Below, piece by piece: positions 62,481 through 64,000 of a stretch of 64,000 nt of DNA. The DNA comes from Acorus gramineus (taxonomy: Eukaryota > Streptophyta > Magnoliopsida > Acorales > Acoraceae): assembly GCA_030737835.1 (NCBI GenBank), contig CM060857.1, forward strand, positions 11,977,496 to 12,041,495, in the 5' to 3' direction. The stretch's first letter is position 1; each line of letters starts with the position of its first letter. The position numbers and the translations under genes are program-made. The notes under the pieces are model-generated. The model ran no database searches. It saw only the letters and a program-made list of their open reading frames with translations, and was not told the DNA's origin.

Positions 62481-64000
62481 TCATGAAGGTAAATTAGCAA
62501 TAATACCCTCCCATATATCTTTCCCCAATAAAATTTAAAGATATTTAAGTCCTTACAAATATGTATAATCACTGATTTGGTCATGGAATGAGTTATTAGG
62601 ACGTCAAAGATAACCTGAAGTGGAAGAAGACGAGAATGGGTTGTAGAAGAAGGGAGGGAATATGAGAGAGGAGGGTTAAAAGGAGAAGAAAGTAAATATT
62701 GGGTTTGACGACAAAATGATCATTTAAAAGAACCTAAATATCTTTTTTTTGTGTTTTCAGATATTTACATAAGTATTTAATACAATATTTTAAGAATATA
62801 TAATATAGTTAAAAGGGAAAATGATTAAAAAAATATTTGAAAAGTTAGAATTACTCAAATCAGTCATTTTTTAAAATTATACCTAAAAAAGTCTCATTTC
62901 ACAATTTTGGAAACACAAAAGACTAATATACTCTTATGTAATTAAATACTTAACATCCTTCTAACCCTGTTCGGTTATTCCACGCTAAAAATCTATTTTT
63001 TCTACAAAATAACAATATCTCGATACATGATGAAAATCAATCTCCTTAGAGGTTTTGTTATTCTATACCATATTGTGTGTTTCTTATATATATCTTACAT
63101 GTTGTTTATCATTTTTCATTGTGTATAATCATAATATGTAATTTAAATTCGTGTTGTGTCCCAATACAACAGATGATATTTTAGTATTCCAAATCTTTAT
63201 TTACATATTTAATGACGTCATTAGTACATATCCATTTTTTTAAAGAAACATCAACATTTAATAGAGTTCATAATAAAAAAAACTCAAATTATATTGGTAC
63301 ATATTTCACAAAATCCACCTAATCACAATGAATTTATAATAAAAAAGTTGATCTATATGAAAATGTATGAAATATAACAAAATAGAGGGTGAAATATTTT
63401 AACAAAATTAAAAGGTATGTAATGTATTAATGATCTAATTGCATAATGGTAGATTAGTTTTTTGTGTTTTTAAAATTATGAAATAAGACTTTTTTAGATA
63501 TAATTTTAAAAATTGCTGATCTAGATATTTGTAACTTTTAAGAAAATTTTTTGATCATTTTCCCTTGTTAAAATGGATGAAAACTAAACTCGGGAACTAA
63601 ATTGACCAACCATAAAAATTTAAAGAACATGCATATCTGACCTTGTGTTACAATGATTAATATGAGATCATGCATGTTTACATAGACTTAGGCGTCATTA
63701 ACCCTGATATCAATCATAATTGAATTATGCTGTGAAAAAAAAAAAAAAAAAAAATTCAACAAACGCGGTGGTTTTTTGGGTCTATCATGTTTTTTTTATT
63801 AAAGTTCCCTGACATTTCAAACACTTTGGAAAAACACCATTTCATAAAAACAAAATAGATCTTTTTCAAAAATAAAAACAAAAACAAAATAGATTTTTGA
63901 AAAATGACGGTTTGAACTTCAATTTCAAATGGGTCCTCATTAATATATCATCAACTCAAGCTGGACATCTCATTTTATAATATTATAAATATTGATTCCT
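62481..64000. other. Intergenic, no gene recognised
   Basis: AT-rich sequence with long A/T homopolymers (for example A runs at 63735-63753). No coding frame, RNA gene or resolvable repeat. Confidence 0.4.

Overview
The window is nuclear DNA from a flowering plant. It has GT-AG introns, an AT-rich background, two plant beta-tubulin genes, an ADF gene whose first exon is only the start codon, a receptor-like protein cluster and many plant-type DNA transposons. I cannot name the species. Coordinates of spliced genes were worked out by hand from reading-frame continuity, GT/AG borders and family knowledge.

Layout. 1-15.1 kb: a tandem cluster of leucine-rich-repeat receptor-like proteins (RLPs). 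It holds a 5'-cut copy whose last codons are rewritten by a 1272-bp hAT-type insertion, an apparently intact copy (9313-12387) and a decayed third copy (13604-15086). Between them lie a foldback element, a 145-bp tandem repeat split by a small hAT-like element, and one unassigned coding fragment. 16.0-27.4 kb: three housekeeping genes on the minus strand. They are NOB1 (20S pre-rRNA D-site endonuclease, with two telo-box motifs at its 5' end), an actin-depolymerizing factor, and a CCHC zinc-knuckle protein resembling ZCCHC9. 27.5-35.2 kb: MITE-like foldbacks, a gene-free stretch, and a 3.6-kb Mutator-like element (element A).

35.4-62.5 kb is a tandem segmental duplication. Each copy once held a beta-tubulin gene (plus) and a serine racemase gene (minus). 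Both tubulin genes look intact and differ at two residues. Only the second serine racemase is intact; the first keeps just its first and last coding exons. Copy 1 also carries about 7.9 kb of nested transposons absent from copy 2: a hAT-like host (43725-49916, perfect 8-bp target duplication) that contains a Mutator-like element (43918-45729, perfect 9-bp duplication) and element B (46160-49215), an inverted copy of element A. Next to it is a broken fragment resembling an AAE3-type oxalate-CoA ligase. 59.1-64 kb has no recognisable gene.

Functions. The intact genes serve unrelated roles: surface immune recognition or signalling (RLP), small-subunit ribosome maturation (NOB1), actin turnover (ADF), probable nucleolar RNA binding (ZCCHC9-like), microtubules (two tubulins) and D-serine/L-serine metabolism (serine racemase). 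The most unusual material is the A/B transposon pair. Both copies keep an identical predicted 57-residue acidic two-exon mini-gene, and much of its intron is a palindrome-bearing tandem array with 8 units in A and 5 in B.
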